In this document: positions 1-7,205 of the stretch, one piece after another
How positions within the stretch are numbered: position 1 is the first letter of the stretch
How the letters are laid out: every line of letters begins with the position of its first letter
Assembly (NCBI RefSeq): GCF_017875735.1
Contig: NZ_JAGGMZ010000001.1
Coordinates: 310,001-374,000, forward strand
DNA: 64,000 nt
Source: Arthrobacter sp. CAN_C5
GTDB taxonomy: Bacteria; Actinomycetota; Actinomycetes; Actinomycetales; Micrococcaceae
Reading direction: 5' to 3'
Translations under genes and position numbers: made by a program
Notes under the pieces: generated by a model
Database searches by the model: none
What the model was told of the DNA's origin: nothing
What the model saw: the letters and a program-made list of their open reading frames with translations, nothing else

Positions 1-99
1 GTCAATCGATTCGACGAATCCTTGCCCCGAAACCTCCGCCACGTGGCCTTCGTCATCTGCGGCGCATTGGGCTGCCTCTTCACCAACCCTATCGCGCAT

Positions 100-123
100 A
101 GTAGACCTACGCACAGGCCTACT
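100..123. promoter_or_regulatory. Operator-like dyad
   Basis: A perfect interrupted palindrome with half-sites AGTAGNCCT and AGGNCTACT separated by six bases. The size and spacing fit a dimeric regulator site of the MerR or TetR kind, but no regulator gene is visible beside it, so the assignment is inference from symmetry alone. Confidence 0.3.
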
Positions 124-375
124 TTTAGCGAGCTGCCGCCGGAGGCTTTTCTCGGACAGTCGACCGAAACCGAGCAGCTTCCCATCGAGCAAATACCGGG
201 CGCGAAAACAACGTCGGGACGCACTGCGAGTTCGCGGCCCTGGGCGCTGGCAAGCTCGACTTCTTCGATTACTAAAGAATTTGTGCCACTGATGACAGCC
301 CGTCCACACATGACGCCATTGCTGCCCCACGAGTATTGCAGCTCACCCCCAGGTGGACGGCTCTGAGCTGGTCCC

Positions 376-409
376 CGGGTCATCCACCCGCCCACAGGTG
401 GATGACCCG
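376..409. terminator. Hairpin, possible terminator
   Basis: Arms 376-388 and 397-409 are perfectly complementary (13 bp, CGGGTCATCCACC on the left arm) around an 8-base loop. There is no T-tract, which is common for actinobacterial terminators. It lies ten bases after the end of a plus-strand open frame, so it could close a broken transcript; a regulatory palindrome is also possible. Confidence 0.4.
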
Positions 410-534
410 TAAGACACGACAGCAAAAGTAAGGGCACTGGTTGTCGGTGCCCACCCGGTACGGTCCCTTCGCATGAGCAGAACAAAAGGTACGCGTGGAC
501 CCCACGGAGTTGCATCTGGTGCTAGCCCTTTGCC

Positions 535-559
535 GGCTCTTCAGAATTGAGAGTGTAGT
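535..559. repeat. ISL3 terminal inverted repeat, left
   Basis: 25 bp, perfect inverted match to 1956-1980. The transposase stop codon (541-543) lies inside it. Confidence 0.92.
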
Positions 560-1848
560 CGCGGTCTGAATCCGCCGGATTCGAGTAGTGATCTGGCGAT
601 GTAGTTGGTGAGGTTCCGGAAGCCCAGGGCGGAGCCGCGGAGGTGTTCCAGGCGGCCGTTGATGGCTTCGGTTGGCCCATTTGAGGTCCCGGGTAGGTCG
701 AAGTAGGCAAGGACGTCTGGGGCCCGGCGGTTGAGAGTTCGCCCGAGGGTTTTGAGCTCAGCGAGGGCGGTGGGAACACCTGTGCCCAGGGATGTGATGA
801 CTGCTTCCATCAACGTCCGTCCCTTGGCCCGGTCCGCTTCCCGGTAGGCGGCAACCATGCGCTGGTAGATCCCCCAGCTCGCTTCTACCTCGACGTGGGT
901 GTCCGTTGTGAACAGGGATTGAAGACGCGTGCGTTGCTTATCGGTGAGCAGATCCGCCCCGGTGTGAAGCGTTAGCCTGGCCGAATACAGCGGGTCGCCA
1001 GCACGCCCACGGTGCCCGCAGGACTGTTGCTGAACGCGCCGTCGGCAGCTATCCAAAGCCTCTCCAGCCAGGCGGATGACATGGAAGGGATCCATCACCG
1101 GAACAGCCTCGGGAAGTTCTTCGGCCGCGGCGCTCTTAAATCCGGAGAACCCGTCCATGGCCGCGACCTCGATCCTGTCCCGCCATTGTTGCGGGCGTGC
1201 TTTTAGCCACGTGGCGAAGACTTGTTTTGAGCGGCCTTCGACCATATCCAGCAGGCGGGACGGTCCGGTGCCATCACGGATCGGGGTCAGATCGATGATT
1301 ACGCTCACGTACTTGTCCCCGCGGCGGGTGTGCCGCCAAACATGCTCATCAACACCGATGACTTTGCCCCCGTCGAACCGGTGCGGATCATCAATGAGCA
1401 CACGCTTACCTTCGGCCAGGACAGCTTTGTTGGCAGTATTCCAGCTCACGCCCAGCCCTTCGGCGACGCGGGCGACCGTGAGGTGTTGACACACGATTCC
1501 CTCCAACGCCCACCGCAGCCCGCGGCGGGAGAGTTTCGCCCGTGAATCGGCGGCTTTGGACGTGTCCTGCCGCCACACCTGTCCGCACCCGGAACATTTG
1601 TATCTGCGAACTTTGACCAGCAGCGTGGTCGGGCGCCAGCCGAAGGGTTCGTGAGCGAGCTGGCGGGTCACCGTGTCCCGAGGGACGCCTTGGCACCCAC
1701 AGTTACGGCACCAGTCATCTGGGTCAACAACACGGCAAGCAAGAACGGCGTGATCGCGGCTCAGATGCTGCCCCGTGGCCTCGAGTCCAAGTTCGTCGAG
1801 CCGACAGAATGTGGTCAGGTCAGGGCTGCGGAAGGTAGCGTGGAACAC
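541..1848 (-). CDS. ISL3 family transposase
   Basis: A 435-residue DDE transposase that cuts and pastes its own element. The N-terminal third carries two paired-cysteine zinc-ribbon motifs (CRNCG near residue 47 and CSGC near 85) followed by a helix-turn-helix-like segment. The catalytic core shows GVDEHVW (about 170), AAMDGFSGF and MDPFHV (about 230-250) and the family's C-terminal TEAINGRLEHLRG motif with its Glu. Length is normal for ISL3 and no frameshift or stop is visible, so the element may be active. The start ATG at 1848 is about 110 bp inside the right inverted repeat. Confidence 0.93.
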   Translation of the reverse strand: MFHATFRSPDLTTFCRLDELGLEATGQHLSRDHAVLACRVVDPDDWCRNCGCQGVPRDTVTRQLAHEPFGWRPTTLLVKVRRYKCSGCGQVWRQDTSKAADSRAKLSRRGLRWALEGIVCQHLTVARVAEGLGVSWNTANKAVLAEGKRVLIDDPHRFDGGKVIGVDEHVWRHTRRGDKYVSVIIDLTPIRDGTGPSRLLDMVEGRSKQVFATWLKARPQQWRDRIEVAAMDGFSGFKSAAAEELPEAVPVMDPFHVIRLAGEALDSCRRRVQQQSCGHRGRAGDPLYSARLTLHTGADLLTDKQRTRLQSLFTTDTHVEVEASWGIYQRMVAAYREADRAKGRTLMEAVITSLGTGVPTALAELKTLGRTLNRRAPDVLAYFDLPGTSNGPTEAINGRLEHLRGSALGFRNLTNYIARSLLESGGFRPRLHSQF

Positions 1849-1955
1849 GAGGGCCTTGCGGTAGAGGAATCAAGATCTAGACAATCCGATTCTCTCCCAA
1901 GGCCCTCCCTTCAGCCGAAACAACCTCTCGCCCCAGACTCCTCACGGCGCCGCCA

Positions 1956-1980
1956 ACTACACTCTCAATTCTGAAGAGCC
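1956..1980. repeat. ISL3 terminal inverted repeat, right
   Basis: 25 bp, perfect inverted match to 535-559. It ends where a truncated host reading frame begins (1983). Confidence 0.92.
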
Positions 1981-1982
1981 AC

Positions 1983-2126
1983 ATATGGTCCGGCGGCTCC
2001 TGGACGCCCGCCGACCGCGTCCGGGCCGACATCCGCAACTATCTCTTCGCCACTCAAGAAGCTTTCCGGCGCGCTGAAGGGGCGGGTAGTCAGCAGCACG
2101 CCGATTCCCGACCCTCCACCCCGTGA
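1983..2126 (+). pseudogene. 3' remnant of an unidentified gene cut by the ISL3 element
   Basis: Directly after the right inverted repeat an open frame runs from the IS edge to a TGA at 2124-2126 (47 residues, beginning IWSGGSWTPADRVRADIRNY) and has no start codon. Its composition (mixed charged, aromatic, GC-rich third positions) looks like a real protein C-terminus. No matching upstream half is seen left of the element at 534, consistent with the missing target duplication. I cannot name the family. Confidence 0.4.
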
Positions 2127-2262
2127 TTGCACGTGCAACGCGAAGCTGAGTGTCCTGCAGGTGCAAGGTTCATCTTTTTCTGAGAATGTAATCCTGCTTG
2201 TGATTAGGTTTCGGCGGTCACATCCGCAGTGCTGTTAGCGCACCACAAAGGAAAGGCCGCCC

Positions 2263-3158
2263 ATGGATTCGCCCCGAGTGTTCGACACAGTATCGATCAT
2301 TTTCAATCCCAACAGCACCGGTGATGCGCCGAAGCTGGCTAGCGAACTGTATGAGCAGTTGGGCGAGCTCCTGCCCGATGAAACCGACATCCGGTTGCAG
2401 CCGACGGAGCATGCCGTGCATGCCATTGATTTGTCGCGGGATGCTGCTGCCGTTGGCAATACCCTGGTGGTGTCCGTCAGTGGTGATGGTGGGTATAACG
2501 AAGGGTCAACGGCGTGATGGACAGCGGTAGCCAGGACGCGGTGTGCACTGTATTGGCTGCTGGAAATGCCAATGACCACAGCCGGGTGATGGGCAGGAAG
2601 CCACTGGCTGAGGCCGTTAGCGAAGGCAACGTCCGGCGCATCGACCTGCTGCGTGTCAGCACCGGAGACAACTCGACGGTTCGCGCTGAGTACGCTCAGT
2701 CCTACATCGGCTTTGGTCTCACTCCGATCATGGCCATCGATCTGGAGAAGGGCAGCAAGGGCGCAATTAAGGAGATGTTTTCCGTCGTGCGAACTTTCTC
2801 GAAATTCAGGCCGTTCGAGATTCGCCAGAAAGACGGAGTGCGCCGGAAATTCGACAGTCTGGTGTTCGCGAATATTTCCCAGATGGCGAAGTACGCAACG
2901 CTAATTGAAGCCGACGATCATCCATCCGATGGGAAATTCGGAGTCATCACCTTTGCGCACATGGCCAAGTGGCGGATACTCCCTCACTGCGCTGCATGCC
3001 ACCACCAAAGGTCTGGGGGATTAGCCGAGCATGGAGAGCTACCATTTCACGACTCTCAAACCCATCCCGTAACAAATCGACGGGGGAGTGAAATCGGTTG
3101 CCGCACATACCAACGTCCGGATCCTAGCCTGCCGTGTGCTCTGGCCACCCTTGGCTAG
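2263..3158 (+). pseudogene. Diacylglycerol/lipid kinase family protein, frameshifted
   Basis: The pieces together read like a DagK/sphingosine-kinase-type lipid kinase. The N-terminal part has IIFNPNSTGDAPKLA and the nucleotide-binding GDGGYNE motif; it shifts frame at about 2501 (GAAGGGTCAAC, one base short of GAA GGG GTC AAC) into NGVMDSGS and VLAAGNANDH at 2505 onward. A second frameshift lies near 2983, after FAHMAKWRIL, where the family-like LTALHATTKGLGD continues in another frame. In-frame stops at TAG (near 3020) and TAA (near 3070) interrupt the C-terminal part, which reads PSMESYHFTTLKPIP in the restored frame. The start ATG at 2263 follows an AAGGAAAGG ribosome site. With at least four lesions the gene is dead. 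Its former role would be phosphorylating a membrane lipid. Confidence 0.75.
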
Positions 3159-3243
3159 GTCAACCCCCTACACCTGTCAGCACAAGAGCCGTCCCATATC
3201 ATTGATGTCATCCCGTCCAATCAGCGTCGTACCCTGCGGGTCT

Positions 3244-3384
3244 CTACTTCGCATAAAACACTTCCGCCTCGTGGTGGACCCGCAACCAGGACCACCACCA
3301 AGCGTAGGCACCGCGGATGACCTGACGGACAACATGGGCGTCCGTCGAGGTATTCCTGCCGCCGAATCGATGTTGTCCTTTCAT
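3244..3384 (-). CDS. Possible small protein (46 aa)
   Basis: An ATG-initiated minus-strand frame encodes 46 residues with a tryptophan-rich centre (AYAWWWSWLRVHH) and ends FYAK. The amino-acid composition is more protein-like than a random frame, but no convincing ribosome-binding site precedes it and I do not recognise it. It could be a fragment. Confidence 0.25.
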   Translation of the reverse strand: MKGQHRFGGRNTSTDAHVVRQVIRGAYAWWWSWLRVHHEAEVFYAK

Positions 3385-3475
3385 TGAACAGGCACCGAGC
3401 CCATACACGTCATTAGGAGCCATAACCCTTCAGGACCACGGGTAGCCCAAAACGGCATCGCCCACACGAAAGATT

Positions 3476-3688
3476 TTAGCTGTTTTCCGGTTTGACTAGA
3501 CTGTCGTCGTCTTCCTCAAGGGCGGGAGCATCTCGAAGCCCTTCGGGAGTGGCATCGCTGTCCTCTACCGGCGATTTCGGGCTCGGGGGAATATCCTCGC
3601 GATCCTCTTTCGATGGTTCCCCTGAAACTTTTTCCAGTTCGTGCTTGGATTTTTTGCCAGTGGGGGCCGCTGAATTCTCGTTGCTCAT
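3476..3688 (-). CDS. Small acidic hydrophilic protein (70 aa)
   Basis: A 70-residue protein, starting MSNENSAAPTGKKSKHELEK and becoming strongly acidic toward its C-terminus (EEDDDSLVKPENS). It has no hydrophobic segment and is predicted to be disordered by composition. The ATG at 3688 is chosen because GAAAGG lies eight bases upstream; a GTG three codons earlier is less well placed. The ribosome site overlaps the stop of the frame at 3701-3958, suggesting co-transcription with it. Function unknown. Confidence 0.5.
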   Translation of the reverse strand: MSNENSAAPTGKKSKHELEKVSGEPSKEDREDIPPSPKSPVEDSDATPEGLRDAPALEEDDDSLVKPENS

Positions 3689-3700
3689 GAGGTGCACCTT

Positions 3701-3958
3701 TCAATCGGTAAGGCTTTTCAACTGCTGGTCTTTATCACCTACCAGAAGCGCCTGCCCGGTGCGCCCGGTGGGCGAACCGTACCGGGTTTTAGGCGTCTTC
3801 TTAAGGGGTACCTCGTCGTCTGATGAGGCGTCTATTTGAGCATAGTAGGTCTGCCCGAACTCGTTGGGCGGGTGCACAACAACCGAGATAAATCCGATGA
3901 CGGCAAGTAAGAGTGGCTTGGTGGGTTGCGAGTAACCATGCGGTGAGAGACCTTTACG
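3701..3958 (-). pseudogene. Start-less remnant of a small single-span membrane protein
   Basis: A minus-strand frame is open for 85 codons and ends with TGA (3701-3703) just before the ribosome site of the acidic protein gene. It reads as coding: a hydrophobic stretch (PLLLAVIGFISVVVHPP) followed by a hydrophilic tail (EVPLKKTPKTRYGSPTG, then DKDQQLKSLTD). No ATG is present after the upstream in-frame TAG; the only usable start is a GTG at 3877 inside the hydrophobic segment, giving 58 residues. I read this as a gene that lost its 5' end. Confidence 0.4.
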
Positions 3959-4303
3959 CTAAAATTGTGCGCTGCTAGGAATACCGTTGGGTGCGCTGAC
4001 GGTGCTCTCCCCCCCAGGATGAGTACCGGCAGCATAGGTGAGGGTGTCCCATCGGCAGCACCGTGGTGTTACTGCGCTCTCTAGGACCGAACTTTGGGTT
4101 TTGTCCTCGTTCTCCAACGGTTCAGGTGTCCTTCCGGCGTTACCGGAGCCAGCGGAACCGCCGCTTGGTAGTTAATCTGGCCCAGGATCTACCCAGCCCC
4201 CAGACGTTTCCTGACCTAGCGGTAGCTAACGCCCAGAGCGCCACCGCGTTTTTTCGGAGGTGGCGGGTTGTTTGCTTCCTCTTAGCGGCGGTCCCGGCCT
4301 TTC
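3959..4303. other. Gene-poor stretch between a truncated ORF and the IS21 element
   Basis: No supported gene. A minus-strand frame across 4140-4303 ends in a basic tail (TTKRRFRWLR) and would, once the IS21 element is removed, join a frame on the far side (6958-7080). See that entry. A run of seven C residues at about 4009-4015 breaks other frames. Confidence 0.35.
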
Positions 4304-4309
4304 GGGCTG
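4304..4309. repeat. Target-site duplication of the IS21 element, left copy
   Basis: GGGCTG immediately outside the left TG end; the same six bases follow the right end at 6952-6957. Confidence 0.8.
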
Positions 4310-4404
4310 TGTCAGCGGCCATGAAAAACTGCCCATAGGCGGCCACGGAATTGCCCACTGATGGCCAGTAAAACTGCCCGCCGGTGGCCATGGGATCTGC
4401 CCAC
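4310..4404. repeat. IS21 left-end transposase-binding repeats (4 copies)
   Basis: Four direct repeats of the form GGCCA-N6/7-TGCCC begin near 4317, 4341, 4363 and 4386. They are inverted relative to the repeats at the right end. Confidence 0.8.
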
Positions 4405-4500
4405 TTCTTTACTGGATTGACCGCGCTTGCGCGGCGGGAGCCTCTTCCCGGGGTTTGATGACGGTGTCTAGTCGCACCAAAGTCGCGGGAAGAGGCCCAA

Positions 4501-5829
4501 TTGAAGTCTGACGGAGAAATCATGGAAATACTTGCTGCTTATGATCTGACCGGGTCGTTGCGCGCTGCCGCGGAGCTTACGGGCTGTTCGCATCACACGG
4601 TCGCCCGGCACGTTGAGGCCCGTGACGCGGGCCAGCCAATGGCCGAGCCGGTCTACCGGGGCCGTGTCACTGATGCGTTCCTGCCCAAGATCGAGGAATG
4701 GGTTGAGGCCTCCAAGGGCAAGATCCGCGCCGACAAAGCCCACGACAAACTCCGGGCGCTGGGCTATGAGGGTTCGGAACGCTCGACCCGCCGTGCTGTC
4801 GCCCAGGTGCGGGCGGCGTGGCGGCTGGGTCATGTCCGGGTGCACCGGCCCTGGATCACCGAGCCGGGGATGTGGCTTCAGTACGATTTCGGCGACGGCC
4901 CCCTGATCGAGGGGAGGAAGACCGTGTTGTTCGTGGCATGGCTGGCGTGGTCGCGGTTCAGGATCGTGATCGCTTTGCGGGATCGGACGGCGCCGAGTGT
5001 GTTCGCGGCATTGGACCGCACCTTCCGTGTCCTAAGCGGCGCGCCAACCTATGTCCTGACCGACAATGAGAAAACGGTCACCGTTTCCCATGTTGCCGGG
5101 GTCCCGGTGCGTAACCAGCAGACCGTGGACTTCGCCCGCCACTACGGTGTGACAGTGTTGACCTGCCAGCCGGCGGATCCTGCCTCCAAGGGCGGCGTGG
5201 AGGCATCGGTGAGGGTCGCTAAAGCCGACATCGTCCCCAAAGACACGAATCTGCGGGCCGAATACGCCTCCTTCGCGGAGATCGAAGCGGCGTGCCAAGT
5301 GTTCATGGACGAGGTCAACCATCGTGAGCACCGTGCCACCCGCCGCAAACCAGCGGTGATGCTAGCCGAGGAAGCACCCCGGCTGCACCGGATCCCGGAC
5401 ACCGCGCACACGGTCGCGTTCGGGCTCTCCCGGACGGTGCCGGAGAACACGCCGATGGTCACCTTCGAAAACGGCCAGTACTCCGTCCCGGCAGCCCTGC
5501 TCGGCGCGCGCGTATTCGTGCGCAGCCACGGCGCCGGACCCGGTGAGCAGGTCATCATCGTCCATCACGGCAGCGCCGGCCCGGTGGAAATCGCCCGGCA
5601 CTCCCGCGCCCGCCCGGGCAGCCCCGCGATCAACGACGCCCACTTCCCTGATCACCGGCCGAAGATCCCAGGCGATTACGCGGTCAAGGCCCGCAGCGCC
5701 GCGGAGGCGGAGTTCCTTGGCATCGGGGACGGCGCCCGCGCGTGGCTGCTCGAAGCCGCCGCGGCGGGCACGGCGCGGATGAACGTGAAGATGGCCGAAG
5801 CGGTGGCCTTGGCGAAGATCGCCGGGTAG
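4501..5829 (+). CDS. istA: IS21 family transposase IstA, C-terminally truncated by a stop
   Basis: The IstA integrase-type transposase of the element. A helix-turn-helix (about residues 18-38, TGCSHHTVARHVEARD) precedes an rve/DDE core: WLQYDFGDGP (first Asp, about 125), VLTDNEKT (second Asp, about 190) and ASKGGVEASV (Glu, about 235), followed by a C-terminal beta-barrel-like region. Translation ends at TAG 5827-5829 after AKIAG. The same frame then continues for 70 more codons to a TGA at 6040-6042 that overlaps the istB ATG, the usual IS21 layout. The 442-residue product therefore looks like a truncated form of a 513-residue protein; the DDE core is intact. Confidence 0.85.
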   Translation: MKSDGEIMEILAAYDLTGSLRAAAELTGCSHHTVARHVEARDAGQPMAEPVYRGRVTDAFLPKIEEWVEASKGKIRADKAHDKLRALGYEGSERSTRRAVAQVRAAWRLGHVRVHRPWITEPGMWLQYDFGDGPLIEGRKTVLFVAWLAWSRFRIVIALRDRTAPSVFAALDRTFRVLSGAPTYVLTDNEKTVTVSHVAGVPVRNQQTVDFARHYGVTVLTCQPADPASKGGVEASVRVAKADIVPKDTNLRAEYASFAEIEAACQVFMDEVNHREHRATRRKPAVMLAEEAPRLHRIPDTAHTVAFGLSRTVPENTPMVTFENGQYSVPAALLGARVFVRSHGAGPGEQVIIVHHGSAGPVEIARHSRARPGSPAINDAHFPDHRPKIPGDYAVKARSAAEAEFLGIGDGARAWLLEAAAAGTARMNVKMAEAVALAKIAG

Positions 5830-6042
5830 GCCGACGTCGATCAGGCGTTGGGGACCGCGGCCGTCCATGGCCGCTTCGCGCACAAAGACCTGTCCTCAAT
5901 CCTGACCGCCGGGGGCGCCCGCACCACGACCCACGCCGCGGACGAAACCCGGTCCTTGACCCAGGGCACGGCCGGGTGGGCGGCCATCGGACGTCCACCC
6001 GGTGCCGGCCGTGGTGAGACCGGGCTGGAGGAAAGCGCATGA
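5830..6042 (+). pseudogene. istA: Disconnected C-terminal part of istA
   Basis: In-frame continuation after the amber codon: ADVDQALGTAAVHGRFAHKD and onward to GLEESA, typical of the IstA C-terminus. It ends in ATGA (6039-6042), overlapping the istB start. Only reached by readthrough of TAG at 5827 or in sister copies without the mutation. Confidence 0.75.
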
Positions 6043-6818
6043 GCCCGGTCCCGGTCACCGCGCCCGTCCTGCCGGCGGACCTGGAGGCGCTGATGCGGCA
6101 GCTGAAGATGCCCTACGCGCGGGCTCTGGCACCGGAGTTGATCGCGACCGCCCGTGCGCAACGCTGGGAACCGGCCGAGGTCATCAAGGCCCTCTTCACC
6201 GAGGAAGTCGCTGGCCGGTCCCGGTCCATGCTCGCCACCAGGCGTAAAGCCGCAGGGTTCCCGACCGGGAAGACCTTCGGCACCTGGGATCCCGCCGCGT
6301 CCTCAGTCCCGCTACCGACGCAGCAGGCGCTGCGGACACTGGAATGGATCGGGCGCAAGGAAAACGTTGTCATTTGCGGGCCCTCCGGCACCGGGAAAAC
6401 GTTCTTCCTTGAAGCCCTCGGGCAGCAGGCCGTCGAGGCCGGCATGCGTGTGGCATGGTTCCGCCTTGAAGACCTCGGCGCGCTGATGCGCGCGCACCGC
6501 TCCGACGACAGCGTCACGAAAGTGGTCGCCAGGATCCTGCGCGCGGATTTAGTGGTGGTCGATGACATAGGGCTCCTGCCGGTCGGGACCGATGCCGCCG
6601 AGGGCCTCTACCGCCTTGTTGACGCAGCCTATGAGAAACGCTCCATCGCGGTCTCCTCGAATCTGCATCCCGCGGGCTTCGACGAGCTCATGCCCAAAAC
6701 CCTCGCCACCGCGACGGTCGACCGGCTGCTGCACCACGCACACGTCTGCCAAACCACCGGGGAATCGATCCGCCTCAGCCAAGCCCTGGCCGGACAAGGA
6801 GTCACGCCAATGAGCTAA
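6039..6818 (+). CDS. istB: IS21 helper ATPase IstB
   Basis: A 259-residue AAA+ (DnaA/DnaC-like) ATPase that assembles on target DNA and stimulates IstA. It shows Walker A GPSGTGKT (about residues 113-120), Walker B LVVVDDIG (about 170-177), sensor 1 AVSSNLHP and an arginine-containing C-terminal segment VDRLLHHAH. The ATG overlaps the ancestral istA stop (ATGA), so its translation was coupled to istA; the early istA stop 210 bases upstream may reduce IstB synthesis. Confidence 0.92.
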   Translation: MSPVPVTAPVLPADLEALMRQLKMPYARALAPELIATARAQRWEPAEVIKALFTEEVAGRSRSMLATRRKAAGFPTGKTFGTWDPAASSVPLPTQQALRTLEWIGRKENVVICGPSGTGKTFFLEALGQQAVEAGMRVAWFRLEDLGALMRAHRSDDSVTKVVARILRADLVVVDDIGLLPVGTDAAEGLYRLVDAAYEKRSIAVSSNLHPAGFDELMPKTLATATVDRLLHHAHVCQTTGESIRLSQALAGQGVTPMS

Positions 6819-6855
6819 ACAAATCCCGAACATGGCCAACGCCGCCGAATACCCG

Positions 6856-6951
6856 GTGGGCAGATCCAATGGCCATGACCGGGCAGTTTTCATGGCCACC
6901 AGCGGGCAGTAATGCTGGCCGCCCGTGGGCACCTTTAACTGGCCCTTGACA
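6856..6951. repeat. IS21 right-end transposase-binding repeats (4 copies)
   Basis: Read from the right end inward, four repeats GGCCA...TGCCC occur at 22-24 bp spacing, mirroring the left end. The outermost is GGCCAGTTAAAGGTGCCC. Confidence 0.8.
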
Positions 6952-6957
6952 GGGCTG
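6952..6957. repeat. Target-site duplication of the IS21 element, right copy
   Basis: GGGCTG, identical to 4304-4309. Confidence 0.8.
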
Positions 6958-7205
6958 TTCGGGTGCCGGTAACCGTAGTGTAGCTCCGCCGTTTTGCGCG
7001 GCTCCAGTCGACGAGACGTGCGGCATCCTTGGCGGTGCGTCCCTTGGTGCGGGCATCGGCTGTGAATCGCCAGTCTGTCCAGTCGCCGTCCCCATCCCCT
7101 TACGGCCGCAGGTTTGATGGCAGAACACTGCTCCCTTCGAGAGGTCAGCGGGTCGCTGGCCCTTTGAGGTGAGAGTCGGTCTTCTACAGGGGGGAGAAGT
7201 GGGCG
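6958..7205. other. Intergenic stretch with one side of an IS-interrupted frame
   Basis: No complete gene. On the minus strand a frame beginning after a TAA near 7090 reads DGDWTDWRFTADARTKGRTA, then DAARLVDWSRAKRR up to the IS21 edge. Removing the IS and one copy of the duplication joins it in frame to the basic tail that ends near 4140 (TARKAGTAAKRKQTTRHLRK). The joined frame has no start codon, so it was already a fragment or is fortuitous. Confidence 0.3.

Larger units (their letters stand above)
1..534. other. Left-edge stretch without an assignable gene
   Basis: No frame can be called a gene with confidence. On the minus strand a frame with an ATG at 383 stays open to the left edge of the window, and on the plus strand a frame is open from the edge to 366; neither resembles a family I recognise. 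The stretch holds a dyad at 100-123 and a strong hairpin at 376-409, listed separately. It directly abuts the ISL3 element, so it may be the remnant of a gene broken by rearrangement. Confidence 0.4.
535..1980 (-). mobile_element. ISL3-family insertion sequence, complete
   Basis: Bounded by perfect 25-bp terminal inverted repeats at 535-559 and 1956-1980, which begin GGCTCTTCAG as is usual for ISL3 elements, and containing one intact transposase gene. ISL3 elements usually make 8-bp target duplications, but here the flanks (CCTTTGCC at 527-534 and ACATATGG at 1981-1988) do not match. The two sides therefore were probably not contiguous when it inserted; recombination between copies or an adjacent deletion would explain this. 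Confidence 0.9.
4310..6951 (+). mobile_element. IS21-family insertion sequence
   Basis: The element runs from TGTCAGCGGCC at 4310 to a matching inverted end at 6951 (reads TGTCAAGGGCC inward) and carries istA and istB. It is flanked by an exact 6-bp duplication GGGCTG, so insertion was simple and probably recent. Each end carries four copies of a GGCCA...TGCCC repeat at 22-24 bp spacing, the arrangement that IstA multimers bind in this family. The in-frame amber codon in istA suggests the copy is inactive or depends on readthrough. Confidence 0.93.
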
